Source: a virus
DNA: 34,748 bases
IMG/VR virus record: IMGVR_UViG_3300021962_000340
Location: 1 to 34,748 of that record
Strand: one strand, 5' to 3'
The translations under genes were made by a program, and so were the position numbers. Shown here in pieces: positions 21,021 through 29,886 of the stretch (position 1 is its first letter; each line of letters opens with the position of its first letter). The notes under the pieces were generated by a model. The model saw only the letters and a program-made list of their open reading frames with translations, made no database searches and was not told the DNA's origin.

Positions 21021-21293
21021 TTAGATAGCTTGCGGGCGAACACCCATTGAGCGGCAACGGGCTTTAAAGCTGCGTGAAGGTTTTCCTAGACGATATACGG
21101 CAACCTTTGAACCATCAGCACGATTGCGGATGTTGGTGTAAATTGCATAACCTTGTTTACGCAATTCAGAAATACGAGCAGAAACGTTCTTGACACCAAA
21201 ACGGGCACGAGCTTGAGCCGTACTAAAAGTGTTATAACCAGAAGTTTTGGTTAGGGTTTCAATCATACGCTGTTTAACAGATACTTTCTTCAT
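21021..21293 (-). CDS. Winged helix-turn-helix DNA-binding protein (putative regulator)
   Basis: 90 residues, very basic. The middle FSTAQARARFGVKNVSARISELRKQGYAIYTN has the shape of a winged helix: a turn, a recognition helix (VSARISELRKQGY) and a wing (VAVYRLGKPS). It is probably a transcription regulator. It stands alone between its own consensus promoter with a leader hairpin and a strong terminator, so it is likely highly expressed early in infection. Confidence 0.8.
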   Translation of the reverse strand: MKKVSVKQRMIETLTKTSGYNTFSTAQARARFGVKNVSARISELRKQGYAIYTNIRNRADGSKVAVYRLGKPSRSFKARCRSMGVRPQAI

Positions 21294-21324
21294 TACAACT
21301 CCTATAATATAAAGTCAATTAAAA

Positions 21325-21341
21325 AACTCGCTTAACGAGTT
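21325..21341 (-). promoter_or_regulatory. Terminator-like hairpin in the leader of the helix-turn-helix gene
   Basis: AACTCG-TTAAG-CGAGTT followed by TTTTAATT, beginning only a few bases after the predicted transcription start. It could attenuate transcription or protect the 5' end of the mRNA. Confidence 0.6.
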
Positions 21342-21346
21342 CACAC

Positions 21347-21375
21347 ATCATACTATTATGTATGAATAATGTCAA
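21347..21375 (-). promoter_or_regulatory. sigma70 promoter of the helix-turn-helix gene
   Basis: On the minus strand: TTGACA, 17 bases, TATGAT (five of six). The start site would be near 21340, just before the leader hairpin. Confidence 0.75.
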
Positions 21376-21400
21376 TAAGAAAACAGGTATATTTGCATTA

Positions 21401-22762
21401 TTACCGACCTACTTGAGGCAAATACTTCTGTTTCGTTTCTTCCCATGTCATAAAAATCAGATCATCATAAAACAAGGTTTCTTTTGAAACTTGCTTTTTT
21501 TTCTTCAGCATAGAAATTCTACCTTTGGCATACTTTGTTTTCCAAATGTCACTTAGAGCTTGACAACTTGTATCAAACGATTTTACAAGTTGTTCCTCTT
21601 TTATTTCTCCACGTAAAAACTCGCAAGTATTATTGTAAAGTGGAGAAAAATAAATGCCTCTTTGATGTTCAGTTTTAGTGAGTTCTTTTGGGATGTTTAG
21701 TTTTGGATATGCGAAATGTAAAGATCGATTTTTGTGATCTCTTTTCAGTGGCAATCCTTGAGCATTCTTGGCTTCCCACCATTCAAAGTATTTTTCCGTG
21801 TGGTTCTCTTTTAACCAATCCCAAACCATATTCAGCGTGGTTTTTCTAGGTTCAAACGCCACTGAGCCAGAAGAAAATCCCATTTTCATCCAATATTCCA
21901 AGCCATCATACTGACTCAAACCGCCAGATTTTGTATTACCGTAGAGTGAGGTGGTTGTCACACCGACCAATGTGTCTCCATATTTTTGTTTCCATAATCT
22001 TTGAACATCATCTGATAAGCACAACAGTGCTAACAATTTACCACCCATATAATTATAACCGAGTGGTTGAAAAGGAACAATTGAAGAACCGATTGCGGTG
22101 TAATTAATCATTCTACCTTGGGTTTTCTTTTCTCTTTCCCAACCAATAAATTTATCTCTAGGTGTTAAGTCTAGAAAATCCGAAGAAATGCATATCACTC
22201 CAAGATATTTTCCAGATACTTCATCACGAACCATAAAATTCAAATTTCTACCAATATTTGAATTATTTTTCATTGTTGAGATAAATGTTCTAGCAACATT
22301 CCAAATGACAGGAAGGTCTTTTGTTCTTTTTTTGGAATGTTTTACAGTCGAACCATCAATACCAACAGAGGACAATTCAGTAGAATCATCAGTATATTCC
22401 ATATAAGGTTTGAGGTTAAAATAATCATCTGGAGACTCAGGAATCCAAATATTATTTTTTACATAATCGATGTATTCTTTTTGGGTATCGTCAATTAAAC
22501 TTTTTTCAACATCACCAAATATAGTAGAAACTTCTTTTGTCGGAAACTTTTCTTGAACTTCACACCATTTTTGATAAAGTGTATATTCTTTAACGTCCAT
22601 TTTAGACGCATAAGTGAGTTCATCGACTAAAACTTTTTTTAGATCATCAGTATTAACGTGTGAAAAAGATTCTTTTGGATTTCTGGATGACCAAGATTCC
22701 CATTGTTTCTGAACAAAATCTGGCCACTTTTCATTATCCAATGCTTCGTTGTCTATTTCCAT
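21401..22762 (-). CDS. DUF4338-like protein (resembles DruA of Druantia), unknown phage role
   Basis: 453 residues. The central part, KYLGVICISSDF, RDKFIGWEREKK, then QPLGYNYMGGKLLALLCLSD and a W..YGDTLVGVTTTSLYG segment, followed by YWMKMGFSSG, follows the DUF4338 layout (R..wIGW, nLas.lLs, yG...lvgT, yw..lG.ssG). DUF4338 is the main domain of DruA from the Druantia defence system. The C-terminus is basic (RISMLKKKKQ). The phage protein may be a structural or enzymatic homologue with an unrelated role. Its start overlaps the peptide deformylase end by 29 bases. The match is from memory of the domain. Confidence 0.5.
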   Translation of the reverse strand: MEIDNEALDNEKWPDFVQKQWESWSSRNPKESFSHVNTDDLKKVLVDELTYASKMDVKEYTLYQKWCEVQEKFPTKEVSTIFGDVEKSLIDDTQKEYIDYVKNNIWIPESPDDYFNLKPYMEYTDDSTELSSVGIDGSTVKHSKKRTKDLPVIWNVARTFISTMKNNSNIGRNLNFMVRDEVSGKYLGVICISSDFLDLTPRDKFIGWEREKKTQGRMINYTAIGSSIVPFQPLGYNYMGGKLLALLCLSDDVQRLWKQKYGDTLVGVTTTSLYGNTKSGGLSQYDGLEYWMKMGFSSGSVAFEPRKTTLNMVWDWLKENHTEKYFEWWEAKNAQGLPLKRDHKNRSLHFAYPKLNIPKELTKTEHQRGIYFSPLYNNTCEFLRGEIKEEQLVKSFDTSCQALSDIWKTKYAKGRISMLKKKKQVSKETLFYDDLIFMTWEETKQKYLPQVGR

Positions 22763-23384
22763 TTGTTTCTTCTTTCACCTTTTTAGAAAGTGTTTTTTCA
22801 ACCTGCTTTCTTTTCAATTTTATATTAAGCCTTTTCTTCTGTGCCATTCTTAGCGCCAAAGGCTTCACATGACTATCATACGTTATTCCGTTCATATGGT
22901 CAAGCTCATGTTGAAAACATCTTGCAGTTAAACCGGTAAATATTTTTGTATGGTATTGCCCATTAAAATCTTGGTACTTGACTTTTATTGTCTCCGGTCT
23001 TTCGATATTCAGGAAAAGGTCTTTGAAACTTAAACACCCTTCTTCCATCTTTAGTGTTTTTTCCGAACTCTCAATTATTTCCGGATTAAAAAATGCCACA
23101 TAGTTATCATCCATACCCATTACAAAAACACGGTAATTATAACCACACTGATTGGCAGATAACCCTAAACCGTTGTGTTTTTTGCATGTCTCAACTAGAG
23201 AACTTGCAAAACGATTTGAATCAACAGGTGGATTTTCAAAATTGAAATTTTCTAATTTAGTTTTGAGTGATGTATGATTTTCTGGAACTAGGTCAAATAA
23301 TTCTATTTTTATCTGAACTATACTTTTTTTATCCTCATCTTTCCACGCTTCTGTATTAATTACTAAAACATCTTCGTTTTTCAT
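22734..23384 (-). CDS. def: Peptide deformylase
   Basis: 216 residues. The three metal motifs are complete: GLGLSANQCG (residues 72-81), EGCLS (115-119, with the Cys ligand) and QHELDH (158-163, with the two His). It removes the N-formyl group from new proteins; T4-like marine phages often carry one, probably to speed maturation of host or phage membrane proteins. A long N-terminal part (about 50 residues) and a basic C-tail exceed the minimal enzyme. A GAGGTGG site precedes the ATG. Confidence 0.93.
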   Translation of the reverse strand: MKNEDVLVINTEAWKDEDKKSIVQIKIELFDLVPENHTSLKTKLENFNFENPPVDSNRFASSLVETCKKHNGLGLSANQCGYNYRVFVMGMDDNYVAFFNPEIIESSEKTLKMEEGCLSFKDLFLNIERPETIKVKYQDFNGQYHTKIFTGLTARCFQHELDHMNGITYDSHVKPLALRMAQKKRLNIKLKRKQVEKTLSKKVKEETNGNRQRSIG

Positions 23385-23412
23385 TTTGCCACCTCGTATT
23401 TATAAATATAAC

Positions 23413-25128
23413 TTATTTTTCGATTTGACTGAAGTTATTTTTTTTAGTGAAACGAATTATTGATCTAAATTTATCAAATAGTTGGTCACCTTTATGCGAT
23501 ATGACAAACACATTCGTTTTACTATCTAGCGTGTTCAGAATTTTTAGAAATTCTTCTGTACCCACTGAGTCTAAAGATGAATCGAATACTTCATCTAATA
23601 TTAACAGATTAGTATTGGTTGAATTCTTCAACTTTGCGATCTGTCTCCAAGTAAACAGGAGTGCCAAATCAATACGCATTTTTTCACCTTCGGAGAAAGA
23701 AGCATATGAAAAAACATCCCTATGTCTTGACTTAATAGTCTCTTCAAAATTTTCATTTAAATTAAAATTGACAAAAAAGTCCATTGCAGTTAGATACTTG
23801 TTAATCAGCTTATTCATTATTGGAAGATACTGTCGGATAATCTTAGTTTTTATACCAGTATCTTTAAGTAAAGTTGCTGCAAATTCATAATACTGTTTTT
23901 CAATAGAAAGTTTTTTTGCTTCTTCAACTAAAGTTTCCAATTCTTTTTTCAACTCTTTTAGTTTATTATTATCCGTTTCTAATGTTATGGCATTCTGACT
24001 TAAAGAATTAATTTCTTCCAACAATGATAGGTTATATTTTGTTGTTTGAGTTACCTGTGTTGATAATTTAATTATTTCAGAGTTATGATTATTGATACTT
24101 TTTTGTATATCAGATATTTTATTGAGTCTCTCATTTATTTTAGTTATTTCTTCTTCCAACTTTTTAGTAGCTTCATTTATCTGTGATAACTTTTGGTTTT
24201 TTTCTCGAATATGTTTTTGTTTATGATCGTGTTCAATGACCTGCTCACACGTTGGGCAGTTATCATTGTTCTGATAAAACTCAATTTCTTTCTTTAATTT
24301 TTTAATATTGTTTTCAAATTTAGCCTCAATTTGAAACATTTTTTTATTTTTGCTTTCGATGTTTACTTTATCGTTTATATTGCTCATTAGAGCATCTATG
24401 TGTTTTTGTATCAAAGTTATATCAGAATTAGTTTTTTCAATAAACAAATTGTTATTGTTTAACTCATCTTTCTTTTTATTCAGAAGTTCTTTTGAGTTCT
24501 TTTTATGCTCTTCGATATTTTGCCTTTGAAGTTCTATCTTTTCGGCAGATAATTTCATTTTATACTCAGAATCTTTCTGAGTATCTTTAATGCCTGACAA
24601 TTTATTTTTGACAATATTGTTCATTGACGAAAAGATTTGAATGTCTAATAGGTCCTCAATTATAGTCCTTCTATCAGCGGGTGAAAGTTGCATGAACGGA
24701 ACAAATGATGCAGATCCTAGAATTACAACTTGTGTAAAAGATTTATAGTTTAATTTAAGTATAAACTTTTCCAGTTGTTCTTGGTAGTCTTTGGACTTAG
24801 CATCTTGATTTACTAAGTTTCCGTCACAATAAATTTCAAAGATGTTCGGTTTAATACCACGTACAACTTTGTAATTCTTCTTTCCTATTTTGAATTCTAT
24901 TTCAACAACACAATTTGAATTATTGATAGAGTTTAACAACTGTGGTTTGTTAATTTTTCTGAAAGGTTTTCCAAACAAACCAAAAGTTAACGCATCAAGA
25001 ATCGTGGATTTTCCTGCACCATTTTGCCCAATAATAAGTGTGTTGGAGGACTTCAGAAAATTTATTTCTGTAAAAGCGTTACCTGTGGAAAGAAAATTTT
25101 TCCACCTGCATTTTTCAAATGTAATCAT
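23413..25128 (-). CDS. 46: Recombination endonuclease subunit gp46 (Rad50/SbcC-like)
   Basis: 571 residues. Walker A LIIGQNGAGKSTILDALTF at the start, long coiled coils, a zinc hook CPTCEQ near residue 291, the ABC signature FSEGEKMRIDLAL near 479 and Walker B LLILDEVFDSSLD near 509 are all present. With gp47 it forms the Mre11-Rad50-type nuclease that processes DNA ends and degrades host DNA. The ATG shares a base with the stop of the 2OG-oxygenase gene between it and gene 47. Confidence 0.97.
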   Translation of the reverse strand: MITFEKCRWKNFLSTGNAFTEINFLKSSNTLIIGQNGAGKSTILDALTFGLFGKPFRKINKPQLLNSINNSNCVVEIEFKIGKKNYKVVRGIKPNIFEIYCDGNLVNQDAKSKDYQEQLEKFILKLNYKSFTQVVILGSASFVPFMQLSPADRRTIIEDLLDIQIFSSMNNIVKNKLSGIKDTQKDSEYKMKLSAEKIELQRQNIEEHKKNSKELLNKKKDELNNNNLFIEKTNSDITLIQKHIDALMSNINDKVNIESKNKKMFQIEAKFENNIKKLKKEIEFYQNNDNCPTCEQVIEHDHKQKHIREKNQKLSQINEATKKLEEEITKINERLNKISDIQKSINNHNSEIIKLSTQVTQTTKYNLSLLEEINSLSQNAITLETDNNKLKELKKELETLVEEAKKLSIEKQYYEFAATLLKDTGIKTKIIRQYLPIMNKLINKYLTAMDFFVNFNLNENFEETIKSRHRDVFSYASFSEGEKMRIDLALLFTWRQIAKLKNSTNTNLLILDEVFDSSLDSVGTEEFLKILNTLDSKTNVFVISHKGDQLFDKFRSIIRFTKKNNFSQIEK

Positions 25129-25766
25129 TATTTAAACTTTGGACCAATACACCAGAGTACAAGGGTTTTTCTAAGCCCACTTATTACGGGGCAAACTCTA
25201 TGTAAAAGAAAAGAAGGAAATACAACGACACTGCCTTTACTCAAAGGTACAGTTTCTGGAAACCTTTCTTCGGAAAGATTTAATTGAAACTCTCCTCCTA
25301 AAAAATCTACTCCCGGTTCGTTTAACAAAAGAACCACACTTAATTTTCTAAAATATTCATTCAGTCTGTAATAATCTGTGTGAACGTCGGAATGAGGCGT
25401 TTTAAAAGGAATATCCATATGAAATTCATGTTTTCCCATATCATTATATTCAGTATACTGTAAGTAATCATAGCCTGTTAATTCGAAACCGTAAACATTA
25501 TCATTGTAGTAACCAATAAGCGTGTTCATCTTTTCATAAATCCAACGATTTTGTGGAGTAACTTCAGTTATAAATGCCGTTTTTGCCTTTCTTGTATTGT
25601 AACTATCATCAGTGAACAATCCTCCATCAACTAAATTAAGAGAAGCTCCATACATTGAAATTAAATCACATTCTTCCGATGTGAAAAAACCGTTATCTAC
25701 AACGTAATTTTGTATAAAAAGTTGTTTATTAAATGACTTATTTACAATTCTAGTGACAAAACTCAT
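25128..25766 (-). CDS. 2OG-Fe(II) oxygenase (prolyl-4-hydroxylase-like)
   Basis: 212 residues. The metal triad is H116-x-D118 (KHEFHMDIP) and H189 (LHRV), and R199 (SGLRKTL) binds 2-oxoglutarate. VVLLLNEPGVDFLGGEFQL is the usual strand core of this family. It hydroxylates a protein or other substrate, unknown. It is inserted between genes 46 and 47 and overlaps both (ATGA and TAATG junctions), so it is made together with the nuclease subunits. Confidence 0.9.
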   Translation of the reverse strand: MSFVTRIVNKSFNKQLFIQNYVVDNGFFTSEECDLISMYGASLNLVDGGLFTDDSYNTRKAKTAFITEVTPQNRWIYEKMNTLIGYYNDNVYGFELTGYDYLQYTEYNDMGKHEFHMDIPFKTPHSDVHTDYYRLNEYFRKLSVVLLLNEPGVDFLGGEFQLNLSEERFPETVPLSKGSVVVFPSFLLHRVCPVISGLRKTLVLWCIGPKFK

Positions 25767-26824
25767 GCTGTTTCCTCATTTAAGGCTTCAATGTACAACT
25801 CTTTAAAAATGTTTTTTAGTTTATCTTTATTCAAATCTGTTGTCAAATTGTCGACATACCGATTTAATATTGTGGATGTATCTTCAGCTTGGTCAACATT
25901 AATATCATCCTGTTCTTCGGCATCAGAAAAATCTTCGGTAATGTTTACGTCAGCAGGATTTTCTTGATAAAGTTTGTTTACCAACATATCAAAAAGATAG
26001 GGATTTGTTTTGTTAACAACCACAATTTTTACGTATGACGAATTGTATTTCGATAGATCCATTTCTTGGATTGTTTTAATATCATCTTTTTTATCGTCAT
26101 AAAAAATCTTGTGAAACATATTGTAAGGATTTTTTATGAATTCTAACTCTTGGGTTTGAAGATTAAAAATATGAAACCCTCTAGGATCATCATAATCTTG
26201 CCATGTTAGTTCGTAAGGATTTCCCAAGTAATGTATATTTTTTCGTGAAGATTTATGATGATAGTGCCCAGAAAAAACCATATCAAACTTATCAAACATC
26301 TTAGGATTCAACCCCTCATTTGAAGGTGCACCACGATACATTTGAAATCCTTCAATTTCAAAATGACCCATACAAATCGTGCTTTCCGTATTCTTCAGTT
26401 CACTCATCGATGCGTCATAATTTTCAGAACATATCCAAGGCATCATACAAATTTTTGTGCTATCAATTTCCAAAGTCTTGGGTGATTCGATGATACTAAT
26501 ATTATCGTAATCTTTGAGCATCAATTCTGGAGAATTTACAGTGTTGGTATTTTTATAATACGTATCGTGATTACCAACCAACATGTAAACTTTAATATCT
26601 CTAGTCTTCAACCTGTCAAAAAACATGCTCTTAGCACGGTGCAACGAATAAAAGTTTACATATTTTCTACGGTCAAAAGTATCACCTAAAATAAAAACGG
26701 TATCAATACCTCGGTCATCGAGTTCTAGGAAAAATAGATTATAAAATTTCTCATAGAAATCTAAAAAATGTAGTGCATCATTTCTAGCACCGAAATGTTG
26801 ATCAGTTATTAAGGCAACTTTCAT
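25763..26824 (-). CDS. 47: Recombination endonuclease subunit gp47 (Mre11-like)
   Basis: 353 residues. Metal motifs TDQHFG (residues 7-12), LGDTFDRR, GNHDTYY and GHYHHKS are complete, as in Mre11/SbcD nucleases. An acidic stretch (DFSDAEEQDDINVD) precedes the C-terminal helical part that binds gp46. It stops at the start of the 2OG-oxygenase gene (ATGA overlap). Confidence 0.96.
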   Translation of the reverse strand: MKVALITDQHFGARNDALHFLDFYEKFYNLFFLELDDRGIDTVFILGDTFDRRKYVNFYSLHRAKSMFFDRLKTRDIKVYMLVGNHDTYYKNTNTVNSPELMLKDYDNISIIESPKTLEIDSTKICMMPWICSENYDASMSELKNTESTICMGHFEIEGFQMYRGAPSNEGLNPKMFDKFDMVFSGHYHHKSSRKNIHYLGNPYELTWQDYDDPRGFHIFNLQTQELEFIKNPYNMFHKIFYDDKKDDIKTIQEMDLSKYNSSYVKIVVVNKTNPYLFDMLVNKLYQENPADVNITEDFSDAEEQDDINVDQAEDTSTILNRYVDNLTTDLNKDKLKNIFKELYIEALNEETA

Positions 26825-26829
26825 TCAAT

Positions 26830-27375
26830 TCATTCCAAAAATTTTTCAATACCTTTTTCTTTTTTAGCCACACGCTTTTTCTTTTTTGTCTCTTCAAAGT
26901 TTTCAATGAACTCTGATATGTTATCATATAATTCGAAAGGTTTCGAGTTAATTTCATCAAATCCTAACAAGTCTGCCTCTTCTAAAATACCAAAATTTTC
27001 GGTAGATTTGTATTTGACATACAATTGTTTTTTCTCTTTTTGTATTCTCCTCAGGAACGCATAATAAATTATCTGTGTAAAATACGCAAAGGCGTTGTTT
27101 GATTTACTTGGATCAAAATTTTCAAAGTACATCAAACAATTCTCAATACCGTCTGCAACCATTTCGTCACGATAAGTGTAGTTTATGAAATTGGGTTTGT
27201 GTGACAACCCTTCAGCGATTTTCATAAAGCATTCACCAATGTAATTTGGTATCATCGGTTTTGGAAGGTGTTCTTTCTTTGCTTTTTCTACCGATTCTTT
27301 GTATTCGACCAAAGCTTTACAGAAATCGGCATTGTTAATATAATGTTTTTTGGTATTTGTGTTCATGTTCACCAT
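26830..27375 (-). CDS. 55: Late sigma factor gp55
   Basis: 181 residues. YINNADFCKALVEYKE, IAEGLSHKPNFINYTYRDEMVADGIE and NNAFAYFTQIIYYAFLRRI match T4 gp55 regions that bind RNA polymerase core and the late -10 box. It directs late transcription together with the gp45 clamp. The start could be at 27375 or at the second ATG (27366). Its presence justifies looking for TATAAATA sites in the window. Confidence 0.93.
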   Translation of the reverse strand: MVNMNTNTKKHYINNADFCKALVEYKESVEKAKKEHLPKPMIPNYIGECFMKIAEGLSHKPNFINYTYRDEMVADGIENCLMYFENFDPSKSNNAFAYFTQIIYYAFLRRIQKEKKQLYVKYKSTENFGILEEADLLGFDEINSKPFELYDNISEFIENFEETKKKKRVAKKEKGIEKFLE

Positions 27376-27433
27376 CTTTTCTCTTGATTTCCACTTGACA
27401 AAGGTCTACACTCCAGTATGTACCCTCTGCATG

Positions 27434-27823
27434 TTAATTAATGTATTTGGATCCAGGTGGATTAATTGTGTCCAATATCAGTTTCATTTCATCATCAGTA
27501 AGACTTTCATCTACATTTTCATTGAAATGATCTTTTTTCCTTCTCTCTAGAGATTCCATAACAGCATTTTCATAATATTCCGAAAAAACAGAAGATGGGC
27601 TCATCTTTGCAAAGATATCTTTTTCTTTAATTATCGCCTCATTAGATTGCATAACAGCTACTGGTAACCAATGATCAATCGATATTGATTGTCTTCCTGT
27701 TCTTTCGTTAGTCATAAGGTATACCACGAAAGGTTCTCTTATAAAGTATTCTTCACCTACATTTTCTACATAAGTAATAATGATATCGTCATTACTTAAT
27801 TTGAATAATTTAATTGTTTCCAT
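27434..27823 (-). CDS. LSm-like phage protein of unknown function
   Basis: 129 residues. METIKLFKLSNDDIIITYVEN and YFIREPFVVYL followed by IDHWLPVAV suggest a short beta barrel, then SPSSVFSEYYENAVMESLERRKKDHF forms a helix. The layout recalls the 104-residue protein beside gene 43 (4037-4351). It overlaps the uvsW end by 14 bases and so belongs to the uvsW-55 unit. The function is unknown. Confidence 0.6.
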   Translation of the reverse strand: METIKLFKLSNDDIIITYVENVGEEYFIREPFVVYLMTNERTGRQSISIDHWLPVAVMQSNEAIIKEKDIFAKMSPSSVFSEYYENAVMESLERRKKDHFNENVDESLTDDEMKLILDTINPPGSKYIN

Positions 27824-29324
27824 TTTTTAGCCCTATTTTGTAAAGTTTGTAGATGAACTTCTCTTCATTATATAGCTTTGTTCTTTCCACAAAGTGTTTC
27901 AACGTATGATTTATGTAATTTTTATATCTCATATCATCTGCAATATCATAAAGTATTGCTTTTTCTTTATTGTCACCTAATCTCAATGCTCTGCCGATAG
28001 ATTGTAAGTTGCGTATTCTGGACTTTGAAGGAGATGCAAATATAATATTGTGCAAATTCCTGATATTAATACCGGTAGAAAAGGTGCCATATGAAGCAAT
28101 TATGATTGCATCATTTTCTCTTTCTGTTATATTGCGTACTTCTTCCCTCGTTTCAACATCTGTTTTTCCTGAGATAAAAAATATCTTTCTTTCACCAATA
28201 TTTTTTGTATTGGTGATTAAATCATATATTAATTTTCCATGTTTGTCAACATATTGATACAATATGAGTGTATTTCCTTTTAATGACACGGCTAAATTTT
28301 TGATGAATTTGTTTCTTTGTTCATTTAGTATTAGATATTGTATTTCTTCTTGGTACGTGGACTTTTTAAGTTTCTCACACATTTCATCTGAGTGCTTTAG
28401 CACTAGACATTTGATTTCGAAATCTGCAAGTCTTTTTTTGTCCATCAGTTCTCTGGTGGTTGCTACTTTTTCACTGATACCAAAAAGCCCCTCAAGAACT
28501 AATTTGTGTGTTTTTGTACCATCTAAGCTACCAGTTAATCCTATACGATACTTGGCGTTTACACAATTCGATAAAATTGTTGTTAGAGACTGTGCCTTAA
28601 ATCTATGTGCCTCATCTCCAATAACAAAATCAAATTGTTCATAATAACTCTTGGGTAGTTTATAGATGGACTGCCATGTTGATATGATCAAAGGAAGTTC
28701 TGTAACCTTTTCTTTTCCTTCGTATATTCTATGAATGTTTTCAGAAACACTCCATTGATTTTGAGACGAATAGTCTTTAAAGTCTGAATATAGTTGTTCA
28801 ACGAGTGATGTGGTTGGAACTATTATCAGACCTTTTTTACAATGATAGTTAAGAAATTGTCTGACAAGAAGATATATGATTAGAGATTTACCTGATGCGG
28901 TTGGAGAAACTAGCAATGCTCTCCTATTACGCATAGCATACAGAAACGCATTCTTCTGATGCTCATCGACCGTTAATTTTTTTCCATTTGAATGTGGATT
29001 TATTTCTTCGAAAAATTTGTTTGACAGATACTCTGAGAAGTCTTCAGTTAAATCTGGGCGAGGATCACAGTATTCTATATTGTAGTTTCTTTCACTTGCA
29101 AAAGATTCAATATAGTTCAGTAAGCCATGATATATTAAATTTGTGTCTATGTGATAGAGATATATTTTTCCATTCCAAATTTTGTTTCTATAAGCCGGCA
29201 CAAACTGAAAACCTGGAACGAAAAAAGAAAAATATTCATGAAGTTCTTTTGATATATGTTTCTCGCATATTATTTTTACATACGATTCATTGTGCTTAAT
29301 TATTTTTATTTTTTCTATTAGCAT
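27810..29324 (-). CDS. uvsW: UvsW helicase
   Basis: 504 residues, SF2 helicase. Motif I LLVSPTASGKSLII, motif II FVIGDEAHRFK, motif III GLTGSLDG and motif VI QSIGRALRLGDN are present. UvsW unwinds R-loops and branched DNA and turns origin replication into recombination-dependent replication late in infection. It follows uvsY as the next gene downstream. Confidence 0.97.
   Translation of the reverse strand: MLIEKIKIIKHNESYVKIICEKHISKELHEYFSFFVPGFQFVPAYRNKIWNGKIYLYHIDTNLIYHGLLNYIESFASERNYNIEYCDPRPDLTEDFSEYLSNKFFEEINPHSNGKKLTVDEHQKNAFLYAMRNRRALLVSPTASGKSLIIYLLVRQFLNYHCKKGLIIVPTTSLVEQLYSDFKDYSSQNQWSVSENIHRIYEGKEKVTELPLIISTWQSIYKLPKSYYEQFDFVIGDEAHRFKAQSLTTILSNCVNAKYRIGLTGSLDGTKTHKLVLEGLFGISEKVATTRELMDKKRLADFEIKCLVLKHSDEMCEKLKKSTYQEEIQYLILNEQRNKFIKNLAVSLKGNTLILYQYVDKHGKLIYDLITNTKNIGERKIFFISGKTDVETREEVRNITERENDAIIIASYGTFSTGINIRNLHNIIFASPSKSRIRNLQSIGRALRLGDNKEKAILYDIADDMRYKNYINHTLKHFVERTKLYNEEKFIYKLYKIGLKNGNN
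28221..28249 (-). promoter_or_regulatory. Possible internal sigma70 promoter within uvsW
   Basis: On the minus strand: TTGACA, 17 bases, TATGAT (five of six). It would feed the LSm-like gene and gene 55. It could be chance in AT-rich DNA. Confidence 0.4.
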
Positions 29325-29393
29325 TACTATGCGTCCAAACTTTATTTTTTTTTCATTCTCTCACTTCTAACGTTACTTTGTTCTTTAGCTATA

Positions 29394-29834
29394 TCAGTTT
29401 CCACCTATAAATTTTTCCCATGAAATATAGTCTCTTAATTGAAAGGTTCTGCTTTTTAATTCTTGTAAAATAGATTCACAAGCAGAAACTGCTTCGTCGT
29501 GATACATCTTCTTTTCAAGTAAGCGTACAAGTTGTTGGTCTGAATCTATATATCTCTCAATCCCTTGCTTTGTTTTGAGATTTAAAAGAAAGGGTTCCCA
29601 ACCGTATTGTTCAAGTTCTTCTTGAGACAAAGAACCATTATAATATTCTTCTTTTACTTTTCTCAGTTTAGAGTAATCAAATTGTGCCTTTTTAGCAGCC
29701 AACCTATGAGAAATTAATATTTTTAGGTATTTGTTATGCAGCTTTGGTATTTTTAGCAGTTCTTTACCTGGTTCCGTCGAATCTATATTAGAGTCTTCGT
29801 CCCACAATTTGATGATTTGTTCAAGATTTTCCAT
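29394..29834 (-). CDS. uvsY: UvsY recombination mediator
   Basis: 146 residues, helical and charged, with patterns shared with T4-like UvsY: LHNKYLKILISHRLAAKKAQFDYSKL, KTKQGIERYIDSDQ and the ending RDYISWEKFIGGN. It loads UvsX onto gp32-covered DNA. A consensus promoter lies just upstream, so uvsY and uvsW are probably expressed early, independent of the virion genes before them. Confidence 0.88.
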   Translation of the reverse strand: MENLEQIIKLWDEDSNIDSTEPGKELLKIPKLHNKYLKILISHRLAAKKAQFDYSKLRKVKEEYYNGSLSQEELEQYGWEPFLLNLKTKQGIERYIDSDQQLVRLLEKKMYHDEAVSACESILQELKSRTFQLRDYISWEKFIGGN

Positions 29835-29857
29835 AATTAATCCATAGGTAAATCTAT

Positions 29858-29886
29858 ATTATATCATTATAATCTTTCAATGTCAA
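29858..29886 (-). promoter_or_regulatory. Consensus sigma70 promoter for uvsY-uvsW
   Basis: On the minus strand: TTGACA, 17 bases, TATAAT, a perfect match, overlapping the end of the tail tube gene. Start near 29851, 17 bases before the uvsY ATG. Confidence 0.75.

Noticed and set aside
23397-23404. Exact TATAAATA on the minus strand before peptide deformylase
   Set aside because: It is only 13 bases from the ATG, so transcription would start inside the ribosome binding site. The motif is also part of an AT palindrome and probably chance.
27395-27400. Plus-strand TTGACA upstream of gene 55
   Set aside because: The -10 position 17 bases on has no good box, and it would produce only antisense RNA.
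29325-29393. Possible 20-residue frame between uvsY and uvsW (GTG start)
   Set aside because: Too short, with an unusual start and no family support, although T4 has small genes near this place.
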